NCBI RefSeq assembly: GCF_027596085.1
Contig: NC_072464.1
Span: 10,932,233-10,996,232, forward strand
DNA from: Anoplopoma fimbria
Taxonomy: Eukaryota > Chordata > Actinopteri > Perciformes > Anoplopomatidae
DNA: 64,000 bases
Direction: 5' to 3'
The notes below the pieces were generated by a model. It did no database searches. It had not been told where the DNA came from and saw only the letters and a list, made by a program, of their open reading frames with translations. Position numbers and translations under genes: made by a program. Numbering within the stretch: position 1 is the first letter of the stretch; each line of letters starts with the position of its first letter. Below, in pieces: positions 12,131-23,300 of this stretch.

Positions 12131-12541
12131 GGAACGGTCGTTTCTATTTTTACAATTTTTACAATTACAAATAGTTTCTATTTTTTTTTTTTTTTTTTTT
12201 TTTACAAACGCCTCTAAAGTGGAGGAGAGCAGCGGCAGCAGCAGGGGGCGTTGAAAAAAGTTTTCAGTTTTCAGCCTTCAATGAAAACACAGGAAGTAAT
12301 TGAAATGTTCACATGCTGCTCGTTACATTTGTAGGCTACCTGTAGTTTCAGACTACGTTTGGGTTATATGGATGTCCATCAGTGACAGTGCGCTCCTTTT
12401 AAAGGTTTTCTGATGCTTCACATCGTTAATCTATGGACTGAAAACATGTTGACATCAAGTTGGAATTAGGCTTTCTCAATAAATATCTTTATTTACAGAT
12501 ACTAAATAAATAACCTTATATATTATGATAATAATAATAAA

Positions 12542-12584
<43 letters not shown>

Positions 12585-13400
12585 CAGCATGCACAAAGTG
12601 AGTCCACTAGCCAACAATCTAGCGTTAAATCTTATATTTACACAGAAAATAAGATTTTTTTTTAAACGTGGTGTTTGTTGTCAAAACTAAGAGCCAATCA
12701 GCTCTTTGATCAGGAGACAGCCAGGCGTTTCCCATTATTCAAAAAGTACAAAGTAAAAGTAGTTCATGGTATTTGCTCAGGTAGTCTAAGAGGTACTAAG
12801 TATAAAACATTAGTTTCATAAACTACTTACTGAAGAAAGTGTTTTTATCCCACAACAAAGAAGAAAAGGCTTGTTCTGGTCCTCTAGAAGGGACTTAAGC
12901 ACTGGATTACTTAAAAAGTACACAGTTAAAGTAGATCATTTGATTTGAGATTTGAGTCTAAATAGTACTTAGTCCAAAGAATAGGATCATAAATTCCTGT
13001 TCTGTCTCTTTATCTTAAATAACATAAACTAAACCACACGCGATTCTTTAGTTTGAAATTCAGACCTGAAGTAGTAATGTCAATATTTCTGTGACTTCTT
13101 CTTGTGAGCGACTGGATCCGTCATACAGTCAGCTCACCAGAGCTTTTTCATTGAATTACCGTAAAACTTGGATCAATCGCACACTCCGAACACAGGTGAC
13201 GAAGCAAGCCTGAGAGGCGGCTGGCTTGACCGCAGTGTTTTACTGCAGCTTTCGCCTGCAGGGGTCAATAGCTTGCAAGACAGACAGTCAGGTTCAAAGA
13301 CCCGGGAGCTGGTGGAGCTCTCTGACGCTCCGCACGGACTCCAATGGACCCTGCTTGAGGCTGTTTAGGGGATGTGGGATAGAGACAGGCGGCTAAGATT
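12131..13400. other. Gene-free stretch with simple repeats
   Basis: Contains an oligo-T run (12181-12203), an (ATT)n microsatellite (about 12541-12584), and a short block at 12796-12860 resembling 10331-10396 and 10503-10567. I see no supportable gene. The open frame at 13168-13368 shows no recognisable protein features. Confidence 0.5.
12541..12584. repeat. (ATT)n microsatellite
   Basis: Uninterrupted att trinucleotide run preceded by an ataata stretch that can pair with it. Confidence 0.9.
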
Positions 13401-14640
13401 CACGCAAGAGCCAGCTGGGCATGTTGGAGAACAAGAGGGAGGGCGATCGGTATGCTGGGCCTTGTACGCTATCGGCTGGCCTTCAATGTCTACCTCTACC
13501 TCTGGATGGACAGCCTCCAAATAATACGCTTGGCCTCTGCTTTACTGATACTAATTAGCATATCTATGTTTATTTTCTTTAAAGCCCTCTTTGCCAACTC
13601 ATCCGCCTTCTCATTCCCACTCACCCTACATGTGCTGGACCTCCCTGATTAGTTATTATTGCCAACCCGACCAAAGTTATCCCTCTGACTCCTCCCATTC
13701 TCCCAGACCACCTGCCACACTGGAGGTGCAGGTGCGATGCACAACTGGTTCCCCATTCCCAACAGTCACACATCTCAGCACATTTATTACTTTATTGAAT
13801 TTTCCTCTATTTACCTGATATTATCTGCCCATGTTAACCGTTAATCATCCCGTCCTTAATTATATTCCTGGTGAAAAACACCGTTTGATTTTTTTTTTTT
13901 TAACCCCCAATCATATCCCAAATCCAGAACCTTATCAATTGCTTCATGTACTTTTATGACTGCATGTTCCACGTTACTTCCCCTTTTCCACAACGCTTCA
14001 TCATCCGTAAACAGGGACCTTTACTGTGAATTTACAAAAAATACAGTAATTCTACAGTAACTTACTGTTAAATCACAGTAATATACTGCCATAGCTACTG
14101 TGAAGTCACAGTATACTGCTGTCTTTTCATAATAATTTACTGTGAAAATATTACTGTAACTAACTGTGAAGCCATGCAATAAGTAGCCAGTAAATTACTG
14201 TGAATTTACAGTCAAATCATTTACAATGTACCTCTATATACTGGTACCTATGTGAATATATCGTTAATCATAATGCTGAAAAGTAGCGGATTAATCACAC
14301 TACCTTGAGGCGTACCATTACCAATATGATTTGACAAGTTCCAATCCTTACTTAAGTTTTCTTCCAAACAGAAAATCCTTATAAACTCTCTCACTAATAC
14401 CCCTCTTGTACTGCTTAATTAACAGACCTTCCTTTCACATCATGTGATAGGCTTTTCTATGTAAAAAAAACAACAAAACTGCAATGACTGACTCTTTATT
14501 TGCCTTGGCCGTTCTTCAGTCACTAACCTCATCACTGAGACCATGGTGTTCCTTCCTTTCCTAAAACCACCCTGAAAACACTGCGCATTCATCTATTTTC
14601 AAGCTCTTATGAAAACCTCCTTTTTTTCATTCATTGTGTA
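13400..14640 (-). mobile_element. Decayed non-LTR retrotransposon, I/Nimb-like, RT and RNase H parts
   Basis: Read on the minus strand, pieces of a LINE second ORF appear in the right order. First a FRKGRNTMVS stretch, then an RT core at about 14240-14310 (TPQGSVINPLLFSIMINDIF), then LFTDDEALWKRGSNVEHAV, where the catalytic FADD is changed to FTDD, then an RNase H-like piece (NEKADELAKRALKK). The FADD-ALWKRG-RN block and the RNase H piece fit the I/Nimb group of fishes. Frameshifts and stops are frequent and a 0.2-kb block interrupts it at 14020-14212, so it is a dead copy. Confidence 0.75.
14020..14212. repeat. Short palindromic acagtaa repeat cluster inside the LINE
   Basis: Many copies of acagtaa and ttactgt alternate in both orientations over about 190 bp. 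The block interrupts the RT frame of the surrounding LINE remnant and probably is a nested MITE-like insertion. I could not define a target duplication. Confidence 0.5.
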
Positions 14641-15010
14641 CGATGTTTGATGACAGAATTTCTTTTTAAAAAACAAGACATTGCTTTATTTAGTTTTTTC
14701 CTCAGAAGGCTACTATTAAATGGGGGAAATTGCTAACAAAGGTATCGTAAAATATACCACTTTGATACTTGCAATAACCGTTCAGAAAGCATGACTCAAT
14801 AGTTTTGGCATGAATTTCAAATTATAGGTTTTGGTTTGACGGAACAGTAACTCCAATACACATTGTTACATATATACACGAAATGTGCCTTCTGCATTTA
14901 ACCCATCCCTGAGGAGCAGTGCCTTTGCCAAAACATAATTCTAACTGTAAACTTGCTTTTTTAGTTATATGATGACACTGATGATATAAAAATTTGAAAT
15001 TGAAATAGTG

Positions 15011-15012
<2 letters not shown>

Positions 15013-15087
<75 letters not shown>
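15013..15087. repeat. (TA)n microsatellite
   Basis: About 75 bp of pure ta dinucleotide repeat. Confidence 0.95.
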
Positions 15088-15089
<2 letters not shown>

Positions 15090-15091
<2 letters not shown>

Positions 15092-16415
15092 CTATTTACA
15101 ATGTCACCTTTTCACAGATTTCCTTTGAGAAAAAGTAACAAAAAATGTAACTGTACACTGTAGATTTCTTTGAATAAAAAAGGTCGGAAGGTCTCCACTT
15201 TGAGGTTGAAAATGAAGAGGGTGCGGCTGAGTATGAATTCTTCATTGTTCAGATTATGTGAACTACACATTGTCCGAGGGGAGGGGGTGTGTCCTTGAAG
15301 GACAGTTTCTGCCTGACACTGAATGAGGGGAAACTGACTGACCTGCAATTTTAGACTCATATGTTTCCCTTTTTTGCTTTATTTCTATCTTATCTCTTTT
15401 TTTTTAAGGTGTTAAGGTTTAATTATAAGTGGCAGTTAGGTATTTAAAGCCCTTTCTCATGTTTCTTTGATTCCACATGGTTAAACAATACAAAACAAAT
15501 GACAAGGTTGGTGAAATGTTTCTCATAGGGATGAACTGAGGGAATTTGACTCATAACCTCTGAATTTCCAAACTGTATCATACAGTTGACATTTTGTGTG
15601 GATGAAATGTGTCTCGTTTTCCAACATTATTGTTTCCTATTCAGCTTTGCACTGAACTTCACGCTTAACAGGCCAGAGATTGAATTGAGCCTCTTGAAGT
15701 CCCGACTTTGTCCTGCTTGTGATTGGTCCTGTATTCTGCACAACTGTGGGGTTGGGGGGGAGCCACCTGTAGGGACAGAAAGTTGGAATAAACCGACTAT
15801 AACTCCAAGAAACAAAAGAGCAGATGGGGAAAAAATAGGAGGGATTGCGTATAATTTTTTTTGAGACATTAGAACGTAATAGTTTGACTAATGAAAGTAC
15901 TTCTGACCTTTTTTCCCAACTGAACACGAAACTGGGCATAACTCAGGGTCTCGCTTTCCTGGTCCTGGTTTGGGTTCTCGGTCCAGCTTCTTTATGCCGA
16001 AAAACAATTGAGACCAGTGATGAGAACCCACTGCAGCTTCCAGTTGTTTCAGACACATTATTATATGAGACAGAGTTGATACTAAGAATGGTTCCTTAGG
16101 ATTGGAGATTAAAGGATCTTATTCATGAAAGTATAGCTACCAATACCACAGTATATGCTCCATGTCATGCATTTAAAAACCTACCTGAGTAAAAGTACAT
16201 CAGCTCAATGCAGTACTTTAAATATGAAAAATAAAATTAAAAGTCAAATTAAAAGTAAATAAAACTAAGACTAATGATTATTTTCATTACTGATTAATCT
16301 GACAATTATTTTGAACACTATTTTACTATTTTAATATAAAGAAAGATATCAGAAAATATGAAAGAAACACACTAAAAGGCAGAAAATCCCCACAATTGAA
16401 AAGTTGGTTACAAAA
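15090..16415. other. Gene-poor stretch with one weak exon-like signal
   Basis: No gene can be supported. At 15947-16099 on the plus strand an acceptor-like actcag is followed by an open frame with a hydrophobic core (GLAFLVLVWVLGPASLC) and then a polar stretch. There is no in-frame ATG, no obvious donor and no second exon. Confidence 0.3.
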
Positions 16416-16515
16416 NNNNNNNNNNNNNNNNNNNNNNNNNNNNNNNNNNNNNNNNNNNNNNNNNNNNNNNNNNNNNNNNNNNNNNNNNNNNNNNNNNNNN
16501 NNNNNNNNNNNNNNN
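16416..16515. other. Assembly gap (100 N)
   Basis: Exactly 100 undetermined bases, the usual placeholder for a scaffold gap of unknown length. The sequence just right of it (about 16516-16550) resembles parts of 19190-19230 and 31535-31565. Confidence 0.98.
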
Positions 16516-17057
16516 ACAAAATCAGATACAGAGCCTATCTTTCAAGAAAAGACTGTGTAATGTCCGTCTTTACCATGGATGTGTAACTTATATGTTAAAT
16601 CCTTCATGTTATAAAGTAGAAATCTACCTGAGCTTTTCTTGTGCCCTTTCTCATGGAGAATATTCGTTCACAGATCAAAGATATTTTTCACGTATTGTTT
16701 TCACGTATCAACCTATAATATGGTTAATGCGGTTCCTATTGAGCTGACATTATCATGTGTGCCATTAGAGACTTTATTTTAGGATGAGTAAACTAATTTC
16801 AGTTTTTTGTTAAATGTGATGGAAATGTTAGTCTTCCGTATGTGAAACCACACTGTTGTTTCATTCTGAGCCCCTCCAAAGTCTTATTGAACTAGGAAGC
16901 TAGTATTTTGTTACACAGGATATTGAGATATCATGTATGCTGATGCTGATGCCACTACCATTGAAAACTTTATTACCCAAGACAAATGACACACTCACCA
17001 GTGTGTTACATGAAAACGTACAATGATCATTAAAGACTTTTAAAATCCGCAGAATAA

Positions 17058-17200
17058 TAATAATGGATTTTATTTATATAGCACACTTTAAAATACAATG
17101 AAATCTCAAGGTGCTGTACAGGGTAAAACAATCACAATCATCAAATATTATAATAAAACGCTAAAAACAAATAAAAAATAAAATTAATTAATTAATTTAA
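17058..17200 (-). mobile_element. LINE 3'-tail fragment
   Basis: Contains the block ttttatttatatagcacac and aaggtgctgtacaggg next to ata/att repeats, as in 3' ends of fish L2/Rex-like LINEs. Too short to classify further. Confidence 0.45.
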
Positions 17201-17380
17201 TCATAATAAAATCTAAGAATATATATTAATGACTTAATGACCTTAATGACTTTTAAAATCTGTATGAACTGTTAAGTGTGTCTGATGGTTGGTTTGTGTT
17301 TTCGTCTTCTAGAATACATTGAATTTGTTCTCCCTTGCAATACAAAGAGATGAGCCTTCCTAAATAAAGCTCAAAATAAT

Positions 17381-17381
17381 A

Positions 17382-17424
<43 letters not shown>

Positions 17425-18320
17425 TATATTTTATTTATAGGGAGCTTTTCAGAGTACTCAAAGATGCTTTACAGACATTTAAAATCATCATTAAGAGCTA
17501 CACACTAAAAACTTAAAACTTAAAACACACAGATCGAAAGCTGCAGTGAGGTCGAGGAGAATGAGAATGTTGAGGTGACCAGAGTCTGAGGAGAGGAGCA
17601 GGTCGTTGGTGACTTTGAGGAGGGCTGTTTCAATGCTGTGCTGTGAGCGGAAATCGGATTGAAATGGCTCGAACAGATCGTTGGAGATGAGGTGGGCTTT
17701 CAGTTGTGCGGCGACAAGACGTTCCAGTATTTTTGACAGAAAGGGAAGATTGGAGATGGGCCGGAAGTTGTTCATGGTGTCAGGGTCAAGTCCAGGTTTT
17801 TTGAGGATGGGGGTGACAGCAGCCAGTTTAAGTGTATCAGGGACTGAGCAAGAGCTGAGGGAGGAGTTAATGATTGCTGTGATGAGTGGTGAGATGGCTG
17901 GGAGACAGTCCTTGACAAGATTGGATGGGATGGGATCCAGGATACAGGTGGAGCTTCTCATTCCTGTTGTGAAGCTAGACAGCTCCATTGGGGACACAGG
18001 GGAGAACTGAGAAAGGGGATGAGGGGTGGAAGTGGTGAGGGCAGGTGGAGAGATGGAAAGGGCAGTTAAGTTGTTCAGGTTGCTGTAAATGGTGTCAATT
18101 TTTGTTTGGAAAAATGAGAGGAAAGAGTTGCACTTGTTCACTGTGGAGGATTTGGAGGTGCTGTCCTTCGGTTTGAGGAGCTTGTTGATTGTGGAGAAGA
18201 GAGCCTTGGGGTTGGAGGAGCCAGAGTGAATGAGCTGAGAGTAGTAGTTGGACCGGGCTGAGATGAGAGCGTCTTTGTATTGTTGAAGGTAGTCGGTGTG
18301 GACTTGGAGATGGACTGTTA
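17381..18320 (-). mobile_element. L2/Rex-like LINE, truncated reverse transcriptase and 3' tail
   Basis: The minus-strand reading frame (mainly 17491-18141) carries typical jockey-superfamily RT blocks: LDPIPSNLVKDCLP, then LKKPGLDPDTMNNFRPISNL, then the palm start LILLDLTAAFD. At that point the element jumps directly to its 3' region, a 3' tail followed by an (ATT)n run around 17388-17422. The RT catalytic centre is therefore deleted. Upstream, the linker between endonuclease and RT is present in a second frame to about 18320. A dead copy. Confidence 0.8.
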
Positions 18321-18494
18321 AACCGGAATAATGTACCCTCTAGAAATATCCCTGTCACACCAAACACTGTGTGATTTACAAACCTGTCAAACTCTGACAC
18401 ATATAGTTTCTGTATGATGATAATGTATCATTCATGGGAAGAAGTATTAGCCTGCAGGTACAAAATGCTGATTGAGACCTCTATCACAGTCAGT

Positions 18495-18985
18495 TGTGTA
18501 ATGAAACTAAGTACATTTACTCAAGTACTGTACTTGAAACTTTGAGGTGCGTGTACTTTTGAGTGTTTCCATTTTATGCTACTTTATACTTCTACTCCAC
18601 TTGACTACATCTTGGAAAATAATATTGTTATTTTTACTCCACTGCTTTTATTTCACATTTGTTGCTATTTACTTTCCAGTCATTATTTATATAAATTATA
18701 AATCAACTTATGCATTATGATCTATTACTATAAATTAAGACACCCAGAAGTATATTAAGCAGTATAGATGAGCTCTTCCTTTACCAGCTGCAGCATTAGT
18801 GATGCTTACACAAAAATACATCAACAGAACATTTTTCAATTGGGAATTAAAGTTTATTTTCATGCTTATACTTTTGTAGTTTTACTTAAGTCATATTTTG
18901 GATGTAGGCCTTTTACTTATAAGAGAGTATTTATACACTGTGGTATTAATATGTTTTCTGAAGTAAAATACCTGAGTCTTGTTTC
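18495..18985 (+). repeat. Dispersed teleost repeat (tactcaagtac type), longer copy
   Basis: Runs from the tactcaagtactgtac block through tgctactttatacttctac to the ttttacttataagagagta tail. The tail (from 18846) is shared with 31086 onward, so the left boundary of the morc3 duplication falls inside this element. Confidence 0.6.
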
Positions 18986-19428
18986 ACCTATCATCATGGT
19001 GACCTTTAGAAAAATGTTCACCATAAGAGTTCACCAGGATACTTATGATAACATGCCATAGAGCATTTCATCACAAAGCAAAGACAGGAAATATATAAAT
19101 ATATTTCATAGAAAACATATAAAATATACTTATGATAACATGCGTCAATTCAAATCAAAGAGAAAACAGATAGCTTTCATTGTAAAACAAACAAAATCAG
19201 ATACAGAGCCTATCTTTCATGAAAACCTCAACATAGCATTTGACTTCTATGATTCTACCCAGCAAAGCGAATAGCCTATAACATTTATTTATGTACACTG
19301 TGGTTGTATTGTTTATACTGCTTTTATAGCAGTTTTCATCTGTTGAGATAAAGAAAGTGCAAAGCTGCTCATAGTTTTGAATTTACTGTTCATCAATAAG
19401 AAAACACCTTGAAATAAATACAACTTCA

Positions 19429-19947
19429 TGTTAGGGATTCAGTAGAAAAGGACCCACTAGCAGACACACAGCTCTTGGTTCAGAGTAGATTTAATTTAGT
19501 TCTCAAGCAACAATCCAAAGGGCAAAAACAGTCTCGTAGTCAATAGGGAGGCAGAGGTCAAAAAATCCAAAAAGTCAGAACCGAGTCCAAGGCAAAGGTA
19601 TCCAAAACACAGAATCCAAACAGGGCAGGTCAAAATCAGGCAAAGGTCAAAAATCACAGGCAGACAGAATATAACAAGATTTACGGAACTCTGGAAAGGC
19701 TCAGGTATTAACTGGCATGATCTGGCAGAGACTCCAAGGCACACCGGACTTAAATACCCACAAACCAATCACCACAAACAGAAATCAGGTGTGCACACAA
19801 AATGGCGGGAAAACAAACAAAGAGTCAGGGCCACATGACTTTTCAAAACAAAAACAGAAAACACATGACAACACCACATGATCAAAGTGTAAACAAAAAG
19901 CACATGTTGCTGGAAAAACAAAAACTCAAACAGCACGGTTACTAACA
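19429..19947 (-). mobile_element. Solo LTR in the downstream flank of the left morc3 copy
   Basis: A 519-bp block with terminal TGTTAG and CTAACA. Read on the minus strand it has a tatttaag promoter-like site and a U5-like end. The right morc3 copy lacks it: there the flanks are joined by a few bases at about 31768-31780. It therefore inserted after the duplication. A target duplication is not evident. Confidence 0.65.
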
Positions 19948-20022
19948 CAATCATAAAATTCCCTTCTCATTATTTATAGGTGGAGTACTGTTCCTCATTC
20001 CAGGATAATTTCAATTGTTTAT

Positions 20023-20182
20023 TCATTTGTTGTGCTGCACCCATTCGATGGAATCCACATTTGAAAGCACCTGTTCAAGGATCTCATCGATTACATTGCA
20101 CTCATAATTGACCTGGTCCAGGTCCAGAGCCGGCACGAAGGAGAGGAGAAGGCGCCCGATGTTGTGCCTCAGCTCAATCACA
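20023..20182 (-). pseudogene. Orphaned last exon of the left morc3 copy
   Basis: Corresponds to the last exon of the right copy (31848-32022). It is still open, with an acceptor and the sequence [11 protein letters not shown] through WVQHNK and a TGA at 20023. It lies downstream of the in-frame TAG at 20335, so it should now be untranslated 3' sequence. Confidence 0.7.
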
Positions 20183-20334
20183 CTGAAGGGAGGAGAGAAT
20201 AGAGAAAATCTGATTTACATCATTGTTCTTCTGGGTTGCTGATTTCCTCAATTGCTTTTTCAAATAGTGATAATTCAGTGACAATTCATGCAACGTGAAA
20301 GGAGAATGATTTTCCAACCATCTAACCTTCTAAT

Positions 20335-23300
20335 CTAATCAGTGGTTCTGTGTGGAGTTGTGCTTCCCCCTTTGGCATTTTCCCTCTCCTGCTGCAGGCC
20401 CAACCTGAGCTCTTGGCACTCGGATGCCAGGTTTGCCCTTTCCGCCTCCATACTGTCCAACTGATGGTGTAACAGATACACAGGAGAAGAAAAAAGAATA
20501 AAGGAGGGAAGGTAAGCAGGTCAACATACTGACATAATAAAAAAAAGGTGTATATTTAGAGAGTAAATTATGCAAAACACAATGATAATATATAACCATA
20601 CAACCTTACACAATTCTTTATGATTACTCTCTATAAATAAAGTGCACAGTCAGTTTCATGTTTGGATTTGTTGTTAGAAAATATTTGTTGGAAAATATAT
20701 GTTCATGTGAGGCTGTCCATGAGGAAGCAGACTTGGAAGCTGTTGGCTTTGGTGTCTTTATGGGATTTATTGACAAAAAGAAAAAAAAAGACCATCACCT
20801 ATCTTGAACTTTAAGTTCCAAACACAGCTAGAACACTGACCTTTGTGTGCAGTTCATAAATCAGACAGTCAACTTGTAGTGCAATATCATCGATGTCCTT
20901 TTCTTCACATTGGGCGGGACTGGTCTTGGTCTCAGAAGCTGTCATTAACAGCTCTTTGTCCTTAATGAGTTCATCGACTTTCTGTTTGGCCCTCTCAAAC
21001 AGAGCTTTGTAGTCCTCCCCCTCCTCAGTTTCCTCCGTCTGAATGGCCTGGTGAGAACACTCCTTTACATTGATCCGAGACAGCTCCTCCAGTCTGCGTT
21101 GCATGTCTTGCAGTTGGCAGGTAAGTTTATGGACCTGCTCCTTAAAGAAGTCTCTCTCCACAGCTGTAGCCTGCATCAGCTCTAGGAGCTGGTCCTGCTG
21201 GTCCTGTACCTCAGTGACACTGGGGCAGTGAAGTGAAGAGTCTTTCTCATCACATTTATTCACACAGGGAGGTCCTACAACTTTGTCACTATCCAGATGA
21301 TGTGTCACTCCGTTCGGCAAGGTCTGGTCTTTGTCACTATCCAGTGACAAAGTTGATGATGATCCACTATCATCATCATCATTATTATCAATGAGCACTG
21401 ATGGGGAGCTCTGTGGGGTCACATCGACTATTGTGGATGTATCTGAGCAGCCATTGATTTTAGGCCTTTTGGGCGTTGTTTGTGGAGAAGCAGGCTGTGT
21501 TCTCTTTCCCGCTGCAATGCAGACAAAGAACCATAAATATGCTTCTTAAACAAATTCATATTTATATATCTAAGCTCACAAACAACACAACATTATACCT
21601 GAGGCCTGTTGACAACATTTTGACGACATTTTTAATTTCATAAACAACATCTGTCTCTGTCTCTCTCCGTCTCTCACACACACACACACACACACACAAA
21701 GAGCTTTTATTCCTACCAGCTTGTGACAGTCGAGAGGACCTAAATGGAGAGGATTCAGCCCTCACAGCAGCCCCTTGTGGTGATACAGTGTTAAACCTAC
21801 TCTTTAGGGTAGTGGGGGTTGAGGGGGAATGGGCAGTCTGTCAACAAGAAGAAACAAATAGAAAGATAAGCTTTACTAATTCCCAATGGAGAAACCCACT
21901 TGCCACCTAATCAACTCATACAGACAAACAATATAGACAATACATTCAACATAAAAAGTGATATGAGACATGATTAACAGCTGAAAGATGTTACATCTAA
22001 AAAACATATCTAAATGTGTTACAAACATAGGGCTATGTCTTTTTGTAATTACTAATAATCCTACACCATACCTACTTTTTACTATTGGTTTATTAAAACT
22101 TCTAGTCATTACTCCCAACCTGCAGATGTCTATTGGCCTGTTTTAGCCTGTCGAGAGCAGCCAGACGTTGTTCCTCATTGCGCTTTCTAGTTTCCTCAAC
22201 CCAGAAAAATACAAATTCCAAAACATGTGTTAACCTTTTTTGAATCAAAAACTAATACTATTAAAAAAATAACTCTTTATTCTAAGTTTTGTAGAGGTGT
22301 TACAGGCAACATGTGGAGGAAACAACAAAAGCATGCAGAGAAATAGCAGGTGATTTACAATAAGGAATGTGTTTATTTTACCTTTTGTCTTTTCTTCTCT
22401 TGAATCTTTCTGTCTTCCCTCTCTCTGTAAAATAAATAACCACAGGGGTAATGTAAGGTAAGTCCATTCAATTATTACGCTCCGTTAAAGTATTAGGGCT
22501 GCTTTTGGCAACTTAATACAAAGAACTAAATAATCTATTATATTTTTGGGGCAAAAGTTGTGGCAGTGTTTATAAGTGAAAAGGGACTCACTGTTGTTTA
22601 TAGGTCTTGGGGTATGAATGTTGCTCATCACCAGAGTCCACAGGCTCCTCCTCAGTCTGGCAGCTCCTGGGAGGGTAAAATAGATAGAGATTAGAAAAGA
22701 TCCAGGGACTCTGAGCTGTGTTTGGGTTTAACCATTTTTGACAAAATAGCTTGATCACAATAATGCGTATATGTGTCTTGGGCGCTTCCATTTATCAATA
22801 CACAGAGAAATGTGCCCAAACTTGTTATATTAGACCCTAAACTGTTAAATTTGTATTTCCATTCAATCTGAACCTGCAAATCAAATTGGAGTCATATGTA
22901 TGATTCATGTGATTCAAAAAAATCATATATCCTTTCTTTTTCTGGTGCTTAAAAAAACCTCAAAAAGTTGTTAGTGTTGTAGAGCAAAAGTGTTATGGTT
23001 AATTATATATTACATTTATTTTTAGATGTAGTAACAGTAACAAATAAAAAAAATTGTATTTCCATTATATTGGTTTATTCACATGAGATTCCAATTATAG
23101 CAACAGGTTTTTCAATAATGCTCTAGTTACCTGAACTGAGGATCCGGGTTCATGCGGCAGAACCATTTATCTGGAAGCTTGCTGCAGTTGATCCCATCCG
23201 GAAGTTTGCGCCAGCGCAAACAGTCATCACACTGCACCCAGTTTTGATCTGGGTGCTTCCTAAGTACATAGATAAAGACAAGTTTCAGAGCATACATATT

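Noticed and set aside
13168..13652. Plus-strand open frames near 13.2-13.6 kb as a 5' exon
   Set aside because: The right part is antisense to the LINE RNase H region, and the left part has no splice partner or recognisable motif.
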